From an uncultured Collinsella sp. (lineage in GTDB: Bacteria > Actinomycetota > Coriobacteriia > Coriobacteriales > Coriobacteriaceae): a stretch of DNA of 47,475 nt. Positions 24,377 through 32,569 of the stretch are shown here, piece by piece (positions within the stretch are counted from its first letter, which is position 1; the number at the start of each line of letters is the position of its first letter). A program made the position numbers and the translations under genes. The notes beneath the pieces were generated by a model. That model was not told where the DNA came from, ran no database searches, and saw nothing but the letters and a program-made list of their open reading frames with translations. The stretch is from the NCBI GenBank assembly GCA_900757205.1, contig CAAENA010000026.1, forward strand, positions 1 through 47,475. Direction: 5' to 3'.

Positions 24377-27300
24377 TCACGCTTCGCCCCAGAATCTATG
24401 CGTGTTGCGCAGGAGCTGTGCGGTTTTGCCCTCAGCGGCCGCAACGTCGGCCTCGTCAGCCTGCCAGGTCCAGTTGCCCGTGGCCACGCCCGGTACGTTC
24501 ATGCGCGCGTCGTCGCTCAGCCCCAGGACATCCTGCAGCGGCATCATCACCAGGGGAGCGTCGCTTGCCAGCGCGTCGCTCATCAGCTTGGCTGCCACCT
24601 CAACACCGCTCGGCTCGTCGCCGCCCGCAAAGGAACGCGTGCTCCAACCGGCCAATGTCGACGTATCGTGCGTCGAGGTGTACAGGATCTTGCCCGGCGT
24701 GGGGTGCACGCCGTTGCGGACGTCGTAGTCGCTAAACTCCAGCACGTCCATGCCGGGAAAGCCGCAGGTCGAAGCCATGGCGCGAACGCCGGGCGTCAGG
24801 TAGCCCAGGTCCTCGGCAATAAAGTTGAGCGGCCCCAACTCGTTATAGGCGGTCTGGAAAAGGTCCTTGCCCGGGCCTGCCAGCCAACGCCCGTCGGCGC
24901 AGGCCTTACCTGCGGGAATGCTAAAGTAGCTGTGGAAGCCCAGGAAGTGATCCAGGCGCACGCGGTCGTAGAGCGAGAACGCACGACGTAGGCGATCCAT
25001 CCACCAGCGGTAGCCGTTCTGCTTCATGTGGTCCCAGCGGAACGTCGGGTTGCCCCACACCTGGCCCTCGGGCGCAAAGTTGTCGGGCGGCGCACCGGAG
25101 ATCTCGATTGCCTTACCGGTATCGGACAGCCAGAAGTTCTCGGGTTCGCTCCACGCATCTGCCGAATCGTCGGACACGTACATAGGAATATCGCCGATGA
25201 CCTCGATGCCCTTCTTGTGCGCATAGTTCATAAGCTCGCACCAAGCCAGGTCAAAGCGGTACTGCATGTACGCCTGAAGCTCGGCCTCGTCGTGGAAGCG
25301 CTTGTCGTCAATCAAGTGCTCGTTGTAGCGCGCAACATCTGCCGGCCAATCGTGGCGCGATTCGCCCTCAAAGTACTTTTTGACGGCCATATAGACGCAG
25401 TACTTCTCGAGCCAATCGGCATTGCGATGTTTAAACGCGGTGTACAGCGGATCGGCATCCTCGCCGCCGTGGGCCTTCCAGGTCTCAAAGTCGGCAGCCA
25501 GCTCCTCGTGGCTCTCGGGCAGCAGGTCGATATTGCCTGCAAAGGCCGAAGGACCGGCGTAGGGGGAGCGGAAGAAGTCCGTGGGGTTGACGGGGAGAAC
25601 CTGCCAGTAGCGCATGCCCATGGCGGCCAGATGGTCGATAAAGCGACGCGTGGGCGCGCCGATCGTACCGGGCTTGCCATCGTCGGTGGGCACCGAGGTG
25701 ATATGGCACACGACGCCCGCGCCGTGATCGAGCGGCTCCTGCAGGCGCTGCTCGGCGTGGTGATAGATGATCGAGGAGCCCAGCGGGTACAAGTCGAGCG
25801 TAACCGTGCCGTTGTGGATTTCGCACTCGTGACCGCTGATCACGTCGCTTGCACATTCGCCGAGCGCCGGAATTGTCACGCGGTGCGAGTTGCGCAGGCT
25901 GCGGTTGATGATAACCGTCGCGGACTCGCCATCCTTGCCCGTGCGGTTGTATGCCAGCACCTCGTCGTTGAGCGCGAAGGCCTTGATCTCGCCGTCGATC
26001 ATAAACGGCAGTGCGCGGCGTACGGCGGAGGCGTTTTTGACAATAGCCAGCGTGTCGAAGTCGTGCAGTTGGTCCTTGGTCGGCAGGGTGCGGCGGTTGC
26101 CCGGATCGGTTAGACCCTCCAGGCCGTATTCGTCGCCGTAGTAGATCGAAGGCACGCCGGGGAAGGTCATCTGCATGAGCATGGCGAGCCAAAAACGGCT
26201 CTTGGCCAGGCCCATCGAGTTCTCGTCCAGGCGCCATTTGCTGCGTTCACACTCGGGCAGCTGCGACTCGTCGGGGCCGCCGCCGAGCACCGAGATGATA
26301 CGCGGGCGATCGTGGCTCGACAGCAGGTTGAGCGCGCAGGACAATGCCTCGCTCGGGTAGTTCTCGCGCAGGGTCTCGATATCCTCAGCGGCCTCGTAGG
26401 CGTTCTTGTAGCCCATCAAAAAGCCGATGACCATGTCGCGGAAGGGGTAATCCATAGCAGAGTCCAACTCGGAGCCCTGTAGGTAGCGACGCAGATGGCC
26501 GTAGCTGATCTTGTTGGAGGCGTCTTCCCAGACTTCGCCGAGCAACAGAGCGTCGGGCTTTTCGGCAAGTACTGCCTTCTTGATCTCGGTCAGGAAGTCG
26601 TCCGAAAGCTCATCGGCCACGTCTAGGCGCCAGCCATGAGCGCCGGCACGTAGCCATTTACGGATCACGCCGTCCTTGCCCAGGAGCCGCTCGCGTACCA
26701 GCTCAGAGCTCTCATTGATGGCGGGCATATTGCCCACGCCCCACCAGCAGTCGTATGAGCCGTCCTCATGGAAATAAAACGCATCGCGCCATGGTGAATC
26801 CTCGCTCTGCCACGCGCCCACGCCGGGGTAGTTGCCGTAGCGGTTGAAATAGATCGAGTCATCGCCCGTGTGGTTGAAGACGCCGTCGAGAATGATGGAG
26901 ATGCCCAGCTTCTCGGCCGCCTGGCACAGCTCGGTAAAGTCCTGCTCGGTGCCCAGGATCGGGTCGATCTTGGTGTAGTCGGCCGTGTCGTAGCGGTGGT
27001 TGCTCGCGGCTTCAAAAATGGGGTTGAGGTAGATGGCCGTAAAGCCCAGCTCGGCGATGCGAGGCAGGTCTTCCTGGATGCCCTTGAGCGACCCGCCGTA
27101 GAAGTCCCAGGTTTTGATGGAGCCGTCTTCGGCGCGCTCGTACACGGGCGGCTCGTTCCAGTCCTCGACCATGCGGCGCTGGATTCCGTTGCGTGGTTTT
27201 TCGACCTCGGCCAGCGTGCGCACGCGCCAGTTTTCATCTCGGGCGTAGCGATCGGGGAAGATCTGGTAGACCATACCACGTTCGTACCACTCGGGACGCA

Positions 27301-27673
27301 CTTCGCGGTGCTTATAGACGGTAATCTGGAAGGACGGCACCTCGGCGTAGTCGTAAGTTACGCCCTCGCCACCGGTGCGACCCTGCGGTGCGCCCAAGCG
27401 GACCTCGGGCTGGCCCTCGATATTGCAGATAAAGCTGTACCAGATAAGACAGGGCTCGGTGCACTCAAGCTCTACGGTAAATATGCCGTCGCCCTCGTGC
27501 GTCATGGGATACAGAGACTCACCGATCTCATCTACCCAGGTGCGCAGCGTAAGCGTTGCCTGGTTGGGATCGGCATCCTCCAAAATCACCGAGAGTGCAA
27601 CGGAAGTTCCAGTGGTCACAGCGCCAAACGGAGTGCGAAACTGCGGTAGACGGCTGTTGTGTATCAATCTCAT
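24377..27673 (-). CDS. GH13 alpha-glucosidase/debranching-like domain fused to GH77 4-alpha-glucanotransferase
   Basis: The 1098-residue bifunctional enzyme acts on maltodextrins and glycogen-derived chains. Residues 1-120 form a beta-rich N-domain; about 125-640 are a GH13 barrel with DGVFNHTG, GWRLDVADE (nucleophile Asp351), LLLGEVWED (acid/base Glu380) and LLSSHDRPR (Asp455). About 645-1098 are a MalQ-type GH77 domain with GAPPDNFAPEGQVWGNP, RLDHFLGF, IAEDLG and HDTSTLAGW. Such fusions are known in intestinal Clostridia and Coriobacteria. The first domain would hydrolyse short or branched glucans and the second would re-join glucans. No strong ribosome site is seen before ATG 27673. The gene has its own promoter region with TTTACCA motifs and is downstream of glgA, behind a terminator. 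Confidence 0.9.
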   Translation of the reverse strand: MRLIHNSRLPQFRTPFGAVTTGTSVALSVILEDADPNQATLTLRTWVDEIGESLYPMTHEGDGIFTVELECTEPCLIWYSFICNIEGQPEVRLGAPQGRTGGEGVTYDYAEVPSFQITVYKHREVRPEWYERGMVYQIFPDRYARDENWRVRTLAEVEKPRNGIQRRMVEDWNEPPVYERAEDGSIKTWDFYGGSLKGIQEDLPRIAELGFTAIYLNPIFEAASNHRYDTADYTKIDPILGTEQDFTELCQAAEKLGISIILDGVFNHTGDDSIYFNRYGNYPGVGAWQSEDSPWRDAFYFHEDGSYDCWWGVGNMPAINESSELVRERLLGKDGVIRKWLRAGAHGWRLDVADELSDDFLTEIKKAVLAEKPDALLLGEVWEDASNKISYGHLRRYLQGSELDSAMDYPFRDMVIGFLMGYKNAYEAAEDIETLRENYPSEALSCALNLLSSHDRPRIISVLGGGPDESQLPECERSKWRLDENSMGLAKSRFWLAMLMQMTFPGVPSIYYGDEYGLEGLTDPGNRRTLPTKDQLHDFDTLAIVKNASAVRRALPFMIDGEIKAFALNDEVLAYNRTGKDGESATVIINRSLRNSHRVTIPALGECASDVISGHECEIHNGTVTLDLYPLGSSIIYHHAEQRLQEPLDHGAGVVCHITSVPTDDGKPGTIGAPTRRFIDHLAAMGMRYWQVLPVNPTDFFRSPYAGPSAFAGNIDLLPESHEELAADFETWKAHGGEDADPLYTAFKHRNADWLEKYCVYMAVKKYFEGESRHDWPADVARYNEHLIDDKRFHDEAELQAYMQYRFDLAWCELMNYAHKKGIEVIGDIPMYVSDDSADAWSEPENFWLSDTGKAIEISGAPPDNFAPEGQVWGNPTFRWDHMKQNGYRWWMDRLRRAFSLYDRVRLDHFLGFHSYFSIPAGKACADGRWLAGPGKDLFQTAYNELGPLNFIAEDLGYLTPGVRAMASTCGFPGMDVLEFSDYDVRNGVHPTPGKILYTSTHDTSTLAGWSTRSFAGGDEPSGVEVAAKLMSDALASDAPLVMMPLQDVLGLSDDARMNVPGVATGNWTWQADEADVAAAEGKTAQLLRNTHRFWGEA

Positions 27674-27696
27674 AGTACGGTCCAGTTCAATAGAAT

Positions 27697-27815
27697 CATG
27701 GCCTGCGGGCCATGGGTTTTACGCCTAAGATGTAAGTATATCTGTAGTACACAGGGTGTATAAACAACATCCGTTTACCATCGGCGAACGGTTGTCCTAG
27801 AAAATCGTTTTACCA
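27697..27815 (-). promoter_or_regulatory. Control region of the GH13-GH77 gene with two TTTACCA operator-like sites
   Basis: CGTTTACCA (27772-27780) and CGTTTTACCA (27806-27815) lie upstream of the start; the same motif is at the glgB/HAD divergent region. A -10-like TATACT is readable on the - strand in the ATATACTTAC stretch near 27740. A 7-bp stem CATGGCC/GGCCATG (27697-27714) lies in the leader. The CG-centred TGGTAAAACG form is like LacI-family half-sites; no regulator gene is in the window. Confidence 0.45.
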
Positions 27816-27827
27816 CTACCTACAGAG

Positions 27828-27854
27828 AAAGGGCGCCCGGTTGGAGCGCCCCTT
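27828..27854 (-). terminator. Terminator after glgA
   Basis: Stem GGGCGC (27831-27836) with GCGCCC (27846-27851), extended by A/T pairs, is followed in the - direction by CTTTCTCT. It begins about 37 bases after the glgA stop and separates it from the GH13-GH77 gene. Confidence 0.7.
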
Positions 27855-27890
27855 GCTTAGGGTTTGATGAGGTTTTGGATCGTCTGTGGG

Positions 27891-30092
27891 CTAGCGACGC
27901 TTGCGGGTGGCCGTTGCCTTGCGGACGGAGGTCTTCTTGGTCGGAGCCTTTTCTTCGGTCGAAGCGGCGGGGGAGACCGGAGCCTCCTTGGCGGGTTCGA
28001 CCTTTGCCGTAGCCTTCGGAGCGGTCTTGACCTCAGCGGCCTTCGGTGCCGGCTTGGGCTTTACTGCGGGCTTGTCCTCGGCCTTAGCCTCTGCCTTGGG
28101 AGCAGCAGCCTTGGCCGTGGTCTTTTTGGCCGTCGTCGTAGTGCGCTTGCGCGTGGTGGTCTTGGCGGACGGCTTGGCCTCGACAGTTGCCTCGGCCTTG
28201 GTCGTCGACTTCGCCGCCGTGGCCTTCTTGGCGGTCGTTGCCTTCTTGGCGGTCGTGGTCGTCTTCTTGGCAGCGGCGGTGGTGCGCTTGCGCGCGGTCG
28301 TTGTCTTGGCAGCGGTGGCCTTGCTCGCAGTCGCAGTCTTGCTCGCAGCGGCCTTCGTGGTCTTTGTCTTCTTAGCCGTCGTCTTACGAGTCGCGGTCTT
28401 CTTTGCCGCAGGCTTCGCAGCAGGCTTCTCCACGGACTCGGGCTCAGGAGCAACCTCAGCCTTCACCTCAGGCTCGGCCTTTGCGGGCTCAGGCTCAACC
28501 GGCTTCTCCTCGGCCTTGGGCTCATCAGCGGCAGCGGGCTCATTAAGGGGCGCCGCAGGCTCGGCCTCAGCGGCCACCGGTTCAGCAACAGCCTCAGGCT
28601 CGTCGACAACAGCCGCCGGCCTCTCAATCTCCGGATGCATAAAGAAGTACAGGTCCAGATACTTGTCGGCCGAGCGTGTCCAGCTAAAGTCCTGGCTCAT
28701 GGCCTGCGTGACCAGTTGGTTCCAGGCATCGCGGTTGTCCCAGAACAGGCGTGCCGCGCGGAACACGGCGTCGCCCATCTCGTCGCCGTTAAAGTTACTA
28801 AACGAGAATCCCGTGCCCTCGCCGGTAAACTCGTTATACGGGATCACGGTGTCCTTCAGACCACCGGTCTCGCGCACGATGGGCAGGGTGCCGTAGCGCA
28901 TGGCGATGATCTGCGACAGGCCGCAGGGCTCAAACTTCGACGGCATCAGGAACATGTCGGCGGCAGCATACATGCGCTGCGACAGCGCCGGATCGAACTC
29001 GATGCGCGCGGCCATGGTGCCGGGGTACTTGTCCTGGAAGTAGCGCAGGCCGTCCTCGTAGTCGCGGTCGCCGGTGCCCAGCACCGCCACCTGCACGCCG
29101 CCGGCCAGAATGCGGTCGAGCGCGTACATGACCAGGTCCATGCCCTTTTGGCGCGTCAGGCGCGTGACCATCACCATGAGCGGGCGGTCGTCGCGAACCT
29201 CGAGCCTCAGCTCTTCCTGCAGCTTGGCCTTGCACACGGCCTTGCCGGAACGGTCCTCCACGGTGTAGTTGGCGGCAATGCGCTTGTCGGTCGCCGGGTC
29301 AAAGCCTGCCACATCAATGCCGTTCAGGATGCCCTGCAGCGCATAGGAGCGCTCGCGCAGCACGCCGTCCAGGCCCTCGCCAAACTCGGGCGTCTGGATC
29401 TCGTTGGCATAGGTGGGGCTCACCGTAGTGATGGCGTCGGCATAGCGCAGGGCGCCCAGCATGTAGTTGATGCTGCAGGCGTCGCAACGCAGCTGCGAGG
29501 CGGCCGCCGGAATGTGCGCCACACCCAGGATGTCCTCCATCACGGTGTCGCTAAACTGGCCCTGGAACGCCACATTGTGGATCGAGAACACGGTCTTGAC
29601 GCGGTCGTACAGCGGCAGGCCCTGGTAGAACTCGCGCAAGAACACGGGCGCCAGTGCCGTTTGCCAGTCGTTGCAGTGCAGTATGTCGCACTCAAAGCCG
29701 GCCGGCAGGTGCTGCAGACTCTCGGTGATGGCCTTGGAGAAGAACGCAAAGCGCTCGCCGTCGTCAAAGAAGCCGTACGGATAGTCGCGCGCAAAGTAGC
29801 GCTCGTTGTCGATGAACATATAGGTGACGCCGTCGTGCTCGAGCTTCTCGAGTCCGCAGTACTCGTTGCGCCAGCCCAGGCTCACGTAAAAGTCGGAGAA
29901 GTGCTCCATCTGTGCCTTGTACTCGTCCTTGATGGTGGCGTACTTGGGCACCATCACGATAACCTCGGCGCCGGCGCGCACGAGCGCCGCAGGCAGCGAG
30001 CCCGCCACGTCGCCCAGGCCACCGGTCTTTACAAACGGTGCGCACTCGGCCGAGGCAAACACGATCTGCATCTTTTTGCTGGAATCTGCCAT
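27891..30092 (-). CDS. glgA: Glycogen synthase with long histone-H1-like C-terminal tail
   Basis: GlgA adds glucose from ADP-glucose to growing alpha-1,4 chains. Residues 1-480 or so are a complete GT5 enzyme: FVKTGGLGDVAG (the ADP-glucose KTGGL motif, Lys22), HCNDWQTALAP, TVSPTYANEI, MVTRLTRQKGMDL and the C-terminal SKFEPCGLSQ. The remaining 245 or so residues are not enzyme-like: first an acidic Pro/Glu/Ala stretch, then a Lys/Ala/Thr-rich stretch with many AKKTT, TARKRTT and KKATAAK units, ending ATRKRR. Usual GlgA is about 480 residues. ATG 30092 is preferred to ATG 30104 because GGGAG (30098-30102) serves it. It is the last gene of the glg operon. The tail may bind nucleic acid, polyphosphate or another polyanion, or organise granules; this is inference. 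Confidence 0.93.
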   Translation of the reverse strand: MADSSKKMQIVFASAECAPFVKTGGLGDVAGSLPAALVRAGAEVIVMVPKYATIKDEYKAQMEHFSDFYVSLGWRNEYCGLEKLEHDGVTYMFIDNERYFARDYPYGFFDDGERFAFFSKAITESLQHLPAGFECDILHCNDWQTALAPVFLREFYQGLPLYDRVKTVFSIHNVAFQGQFSDTVMEDILGVAHIPAAASQLRCDACSINYMLGALRYADAITTVSPTYANEIQTPEFGEGLDGVLRERSYALQGILNGIDVAGFDPATDKRIAANYTVEDRSGKAVCKAKLQEELRLEVRDDRPLMVMVTRLTRQKGMDLVMYALDRILAGGVQVAVLGTGDRDYEDGLRYFQDKYPGTMAARIEFDPALSQRMYAAADMFLMPSKFEPCGLSQIIAMRYGTLPIVRETGGLKDTVIPYNEFTGEGTGFSFSNFNGDEMGDAVFRAARLFWDNRDAWNQLVTQAMSQDFSWTRSADKYLDLYFFMHPEIERPAAVVDEPEAVAEPVAAEAEPAAPLNEPAAADEPKAEEKPVEPEPAKAEPEVKAEVAPEPESVEKPAAKPAAKKTATRKTTAKKTKTTKAAASKTATASKATAAKTTTARKRTTAAAKKTTTTAKKATTAKKATAAKSTTKAEATVEAKPSAKTTTRKRTTTTAKKTTAKAAAPKAEAKAEDKPAVKPKPAPKAAEVKTAPKATAKVEPAKEAPVSPAASTEEKAPTKKTSVRKATATRKRR

Positions 30093-30116
30093 ATTGTCTC
30101 CCATGTTGCAATTCGA

Positions 30117-30150
30117 GAATAGCCGCCTGGCGCTAACCGGGCGGCTATTC
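30117..30150 (-). terminator. Hairpin between glgD and glgA
   Basis: Perfect 11-bp arms GAATAGCCGCC (30117-30127) and GGCGGCTATTC (30140-30150) stand in the 90-base glgD-glgA gap. No U-run follows in the - direction, so it may be a processing or partial termination signal that sets glgA level, not a full stop. Confidence 0.5.
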
Positions 30151-30182
30151 TACATGTTACGAGCGATGTTGCGGTGCCAACG

Positions 30183-31310
30183 TTAACGTACGATGGTGGT
30201 GTCGGAAGTTAACGGAGCCTTGCCCAGCACCAAGATGTTCTCGGGCGTGCCGCGAAGCTCGGTGTTGGTGGGAACCACGTTGTTCTTGTCCAGAATGGCA
30301 TTCTCGACGCGTGCGCCGCTCTTGATGATGCAGCTCTGGTTGATGATCGAGTTGGTCACCGATGCGCCTTCCTCAACCACAACGCCGCGCGACAGGATCG
30401 AATTGCGCACGGTGCCCTTGATGATGCAGCCGGCCGAAATGATCGAGTTGCACGCGTGGCTGCCGGTCGCATAGCGCGAAGGCGGCACGTCGTGAGCCTT
30501 GGTCAGGATCGGGCGCTCGGGATCGAAGAGCTGGTCGGCCACGGTCTGGTCGAGCAGGTCCATGCTGCGGCGATACAGCGACTTCTCGCTAAACACGCCC
30601 ACGACCTCGCCCTTGTACTCGTAGCTGCACACGTCGATGTTGCCAAAGTCGCCCTGGAGTGCCTCGAGCAGGTCCAGATAGTCGGCGGCCTGGTAGTGGT
30701 CGATGATCTCGAGCAGCGTCTCACGGTTGACGATGCAGCAGTCCATGGAGGCGTTGTCGCCGTACACGACGCCGGCGCTCACGCCCGTCAGGCGGCCGTT
30801 CTCGTTAATCTCGAGCTTGGTCTCGTCATCGACGTTGCGCGTGGCCTTGCAGTACACCACGGTCATCTGGGCGCCGGAGTTCTCGTGCGCCTCGATGATG
30901 GTGTTGAGGTCCATGTTAAAGATGATGTTGGTGCCCATCATCACGACATAGGGCTTCTCTGAGCGCTGGAACAGCGTCTTGTTGGAGATGATGTCGCGCA
31001 GCAGGAAGCGCATGCCGCCCTTGGTGGTGCCATACGCGTTGCCGGGCACCATGAACAGGCCGCCCTTCTTGCGGTCCAGGCCCCAGTCCTTGCCCGAGCC
31101 CACGTGGTCGATCAGCGAGCGGTAGTTGCCCGGCATGACGACGCCGACGGTCTTAATGCCGGCATTCATCATGTTGGACAGCGGAAAGTCGATCAGGCGG
31201 TAGCGGCCCAAAAACGGAACGGATGCGATGGGGCGGTCCTTGAGCAGCACGCTGCCGTAGGTCGAAGAGTAGTTAGCGGTGATGTAACCGATGGCCTTGC
31301 GATTGATCAT
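30183..31310 (-). CDS. glgD: GlgD, regulatory-type subunit of ADP-glucose pyrophosphorylase
   Basis: This is a 375-residue nucleotidyltransferase-fold protein followed by a left-handed beta-helix. It pairs with GlgC in many Bacillota and Coriobacteria. The active-site signatures are altered: the N-terminal GGxGxRL loop is replaced by NYSSTYGSVLL, and the GDH metal site is MMGTNIIFNMDL. This agrees with GlgD acting as a modulator, not a full catalyst. Conserved parts remain: RYRLIDFPLSNMMNAGI, GSGKDWGLDRKKGG and NSIINQSCIIKSGARVENAIL. ATG 31310 follows AAGGGGGAATGATCCG and starts four bases after the glgC stop; upstream in-frame ATGs lie inside glgC. Confidence 0.9.
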   Translation of the reverse strand: MINRKAIGYITANYSSTYGSVLLKDRPIASVPFLGRYRLIDFPLSNMMNAGIKTVGVVMPGNYRSLIDHVGSGKDWGLDRKKGGLFMVPGNAYGTTKGGMRFLLRDIISNKTLFQRSEKPYVVMMGTNIIFNMDLNTIIEAHENSGAQMTVVYCKATRNVDDETKLEINENGRLTGVSAGVVYGDNASMDCCIVNRETLLEIIDHYQAADYLDLLEALQGDFGNIDVCSYEYKGEVVGVFSEKSLYRRSMDLLDQTVADQLFDPERPILTKAHDVPPSRYATGSHACNSIISAGCIIKGTVRNSILSRGVVVEEGASVTNSIINQSCIIKSGARVENAILDKNNVVPTNTELRGTPENILVLGKAPLTSDTTIVR

Positions 31311-31314
31311 CGGA

Positions 31315-32463
31315 TCATTCCCCCTTCCCGATAACGACGTCATTTCCAACGACGGCCGTATCCTTGGTGGTATCGACAGAGCCGAGCTTCACGCCCTCTT
31401 CGACCGTGGAGTTCTCGCCCAAAATAGCGCGGCAGATGTGCGCGCCGCTCTTAACGTGCGCACCCGGCAGCAGCACGGAGTCCTCGACCACGGCGCGCTC
31501 CTCGATGATGACATCGGTCGAAAGGATCGAGTGGCGAGCGGTGCCGTAGATCTTGCAGCCGTTGGAGACCAGGCAGTCGTCCAGGCGGCCGTCCGGGCCA
31601 ATGTAGTGCGGCGGACGCGTGGTGATGTTGGACATGATGGGGAAGTTCTTGTCAAACAGATCGAACTCGGGGTTATTGCCCAGCAGGTCCATCGAGGTCT
31701 CGTGGAAGCTGGCGATGGTGCCAACATCCTTCCAAAAGCCGTGGAACTCGTAGCTGTACAGGCGCTTGTTCTCACCGAGCAGCTTGGGGATGATGTCCTT
31801 GCCAAAGTCGTGGCTCGAGCGCTGGTCCAGAGCGTCCTCCTCGAGCGCCTCGATCAGCACGTCGGCCGAGAAGATGTAGATGCCCATGGACGCGAGGTTC
31901 GAATCGGGCTTCTCGGGCTTCTCGGTGAACTTGGTGATGCGGCCGTCCTCAGGGTCGGTGGTCAGGATGCCAAAGCGGCTGGCTTCCTCCCACGGCACGG
32001 GCATAACGCTCACCGTGAGGTCGGCGTTGTTCTCAATGTGCGTCTTGAGCATCTTGCGGTAGTCCATGCGATACAGGTGATCGCCCGAAAGAATCAGGAC
32101 GTACTTGGGGTCGTTGGCCTTGATGTAGTCGAGGTTCTGCGTAATGGCGTCGGCCGTGCCCGCATACCAGGCGCCGCCGGTCTGCGTCTCGTACGGCGGC
32201 AGGATCGACACGCCGCCGTCGCGGCTGTCCAGATCCCACGCCTCGCCGGAACCCACGTAGGCATGCAGCAGGTAGGGACGGTACTGCGTCAGAACGCCCA
32301 CCGTGTCGATGCCCGAGTTGGAGCAGTTGGAGAGCGAAAAGTCGATAATGCGGAACTTGCCACCAAAGCTAACCGCCGGCTTGGCGATCTTTTGGGTGAG
32401 TGCCCCCAATCGGCTGCCCTGTCCTCCTGCGAGGAGCATCGCGATACATTCTTTCTTACTCAT
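31315..32463 (-). CDS. glgC: Glucose-1-phosphate adenylyltransferase, catalytic subunit
   Basis: GlgC makes ADP-glucose from glucose-1-phosphate and ATP, the committed step of glycogen synthesis. The 382-residue protein has the intact LLAGGQGSRLGALT loop, KPAVSFGGKFRIIDF, WYAGTADAITQN, LSGDHLYRMDY (catalytic Asp) and FTEKPEKPDS, followed by the beta-helix domain. Length is typical of the Bacillus/Clostridium type. The site GAAGGAG is upstream of ATG 32463. glgD follows after four bases, as expected for subunits of one heteromeric enzyme. Confidence 0.95.
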   Translation of the reverse strand: MSKKECIAMLLAGGQGSRLGALTQKIAKPAVSFGGKFRIIDFSLSNCSNSGIDTVGVLTQYRPYLLHAYVGSGEAWDLDSRDGGVSILPPYETQTGGAWYAGTADAITQNLDYIKANDPKYVLILSGDHLYRMDYRKMLKTHIENNADLTVSVMPVPWEEASRFGILTTDPEDGRITKFTEKPEKPDSNLASMGIYIFSADVLIEALEEDALDQRSSHDFGKDIIPKLLGENKRLYSYEFHGFWKDVGTIASFHETSMDLLGNNPEFDLFDKNFPIMSNITTRPPHYIGPDGRLDDCLVSNGCKIYGTARHSILSTDVIIEERAVVEDSVLLPGAHVKSGAHICRAILGENSTVEEGVKLGSVDTTKDTAVVGNDVVIGKGE

Positions 32464-32503
32464 CGATTTCTCCTTCTGTCATCGATGTTCCTAAACCCAT
32501 TAG

Positions 32504-32534
32504 CGACGGGCGCGGCGCAACGTCGCGCCCGTCG
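32504..32534 (-). terminator. Strong hairpin between glgP and glgC
   Basis: Perfect 11-bp arms CGACGGGCGCG (32504-32514) and CGCGCCCGTCG (32524-32534) lie in the 106-base gap. In the - direction CTAATGGGTTT follows, not a clean U-run. It could stabilise the glgBP message or cause partial termination. Confidence 0.5.
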
Positions 32535-32569
32535 AATAATGCCGTGCGGCAAAGGGAGCTCGCGCGCCT

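Noticed and set aside
27864..30122. 752-codon open frame on the + strand opposite glgA
   Set aside because: It is a shadow of glgA caused by GC-rich codon structure and the repetitive Lys/Ala tail. The Gly/Leu/Arg composition has no family features and no ribosome site.
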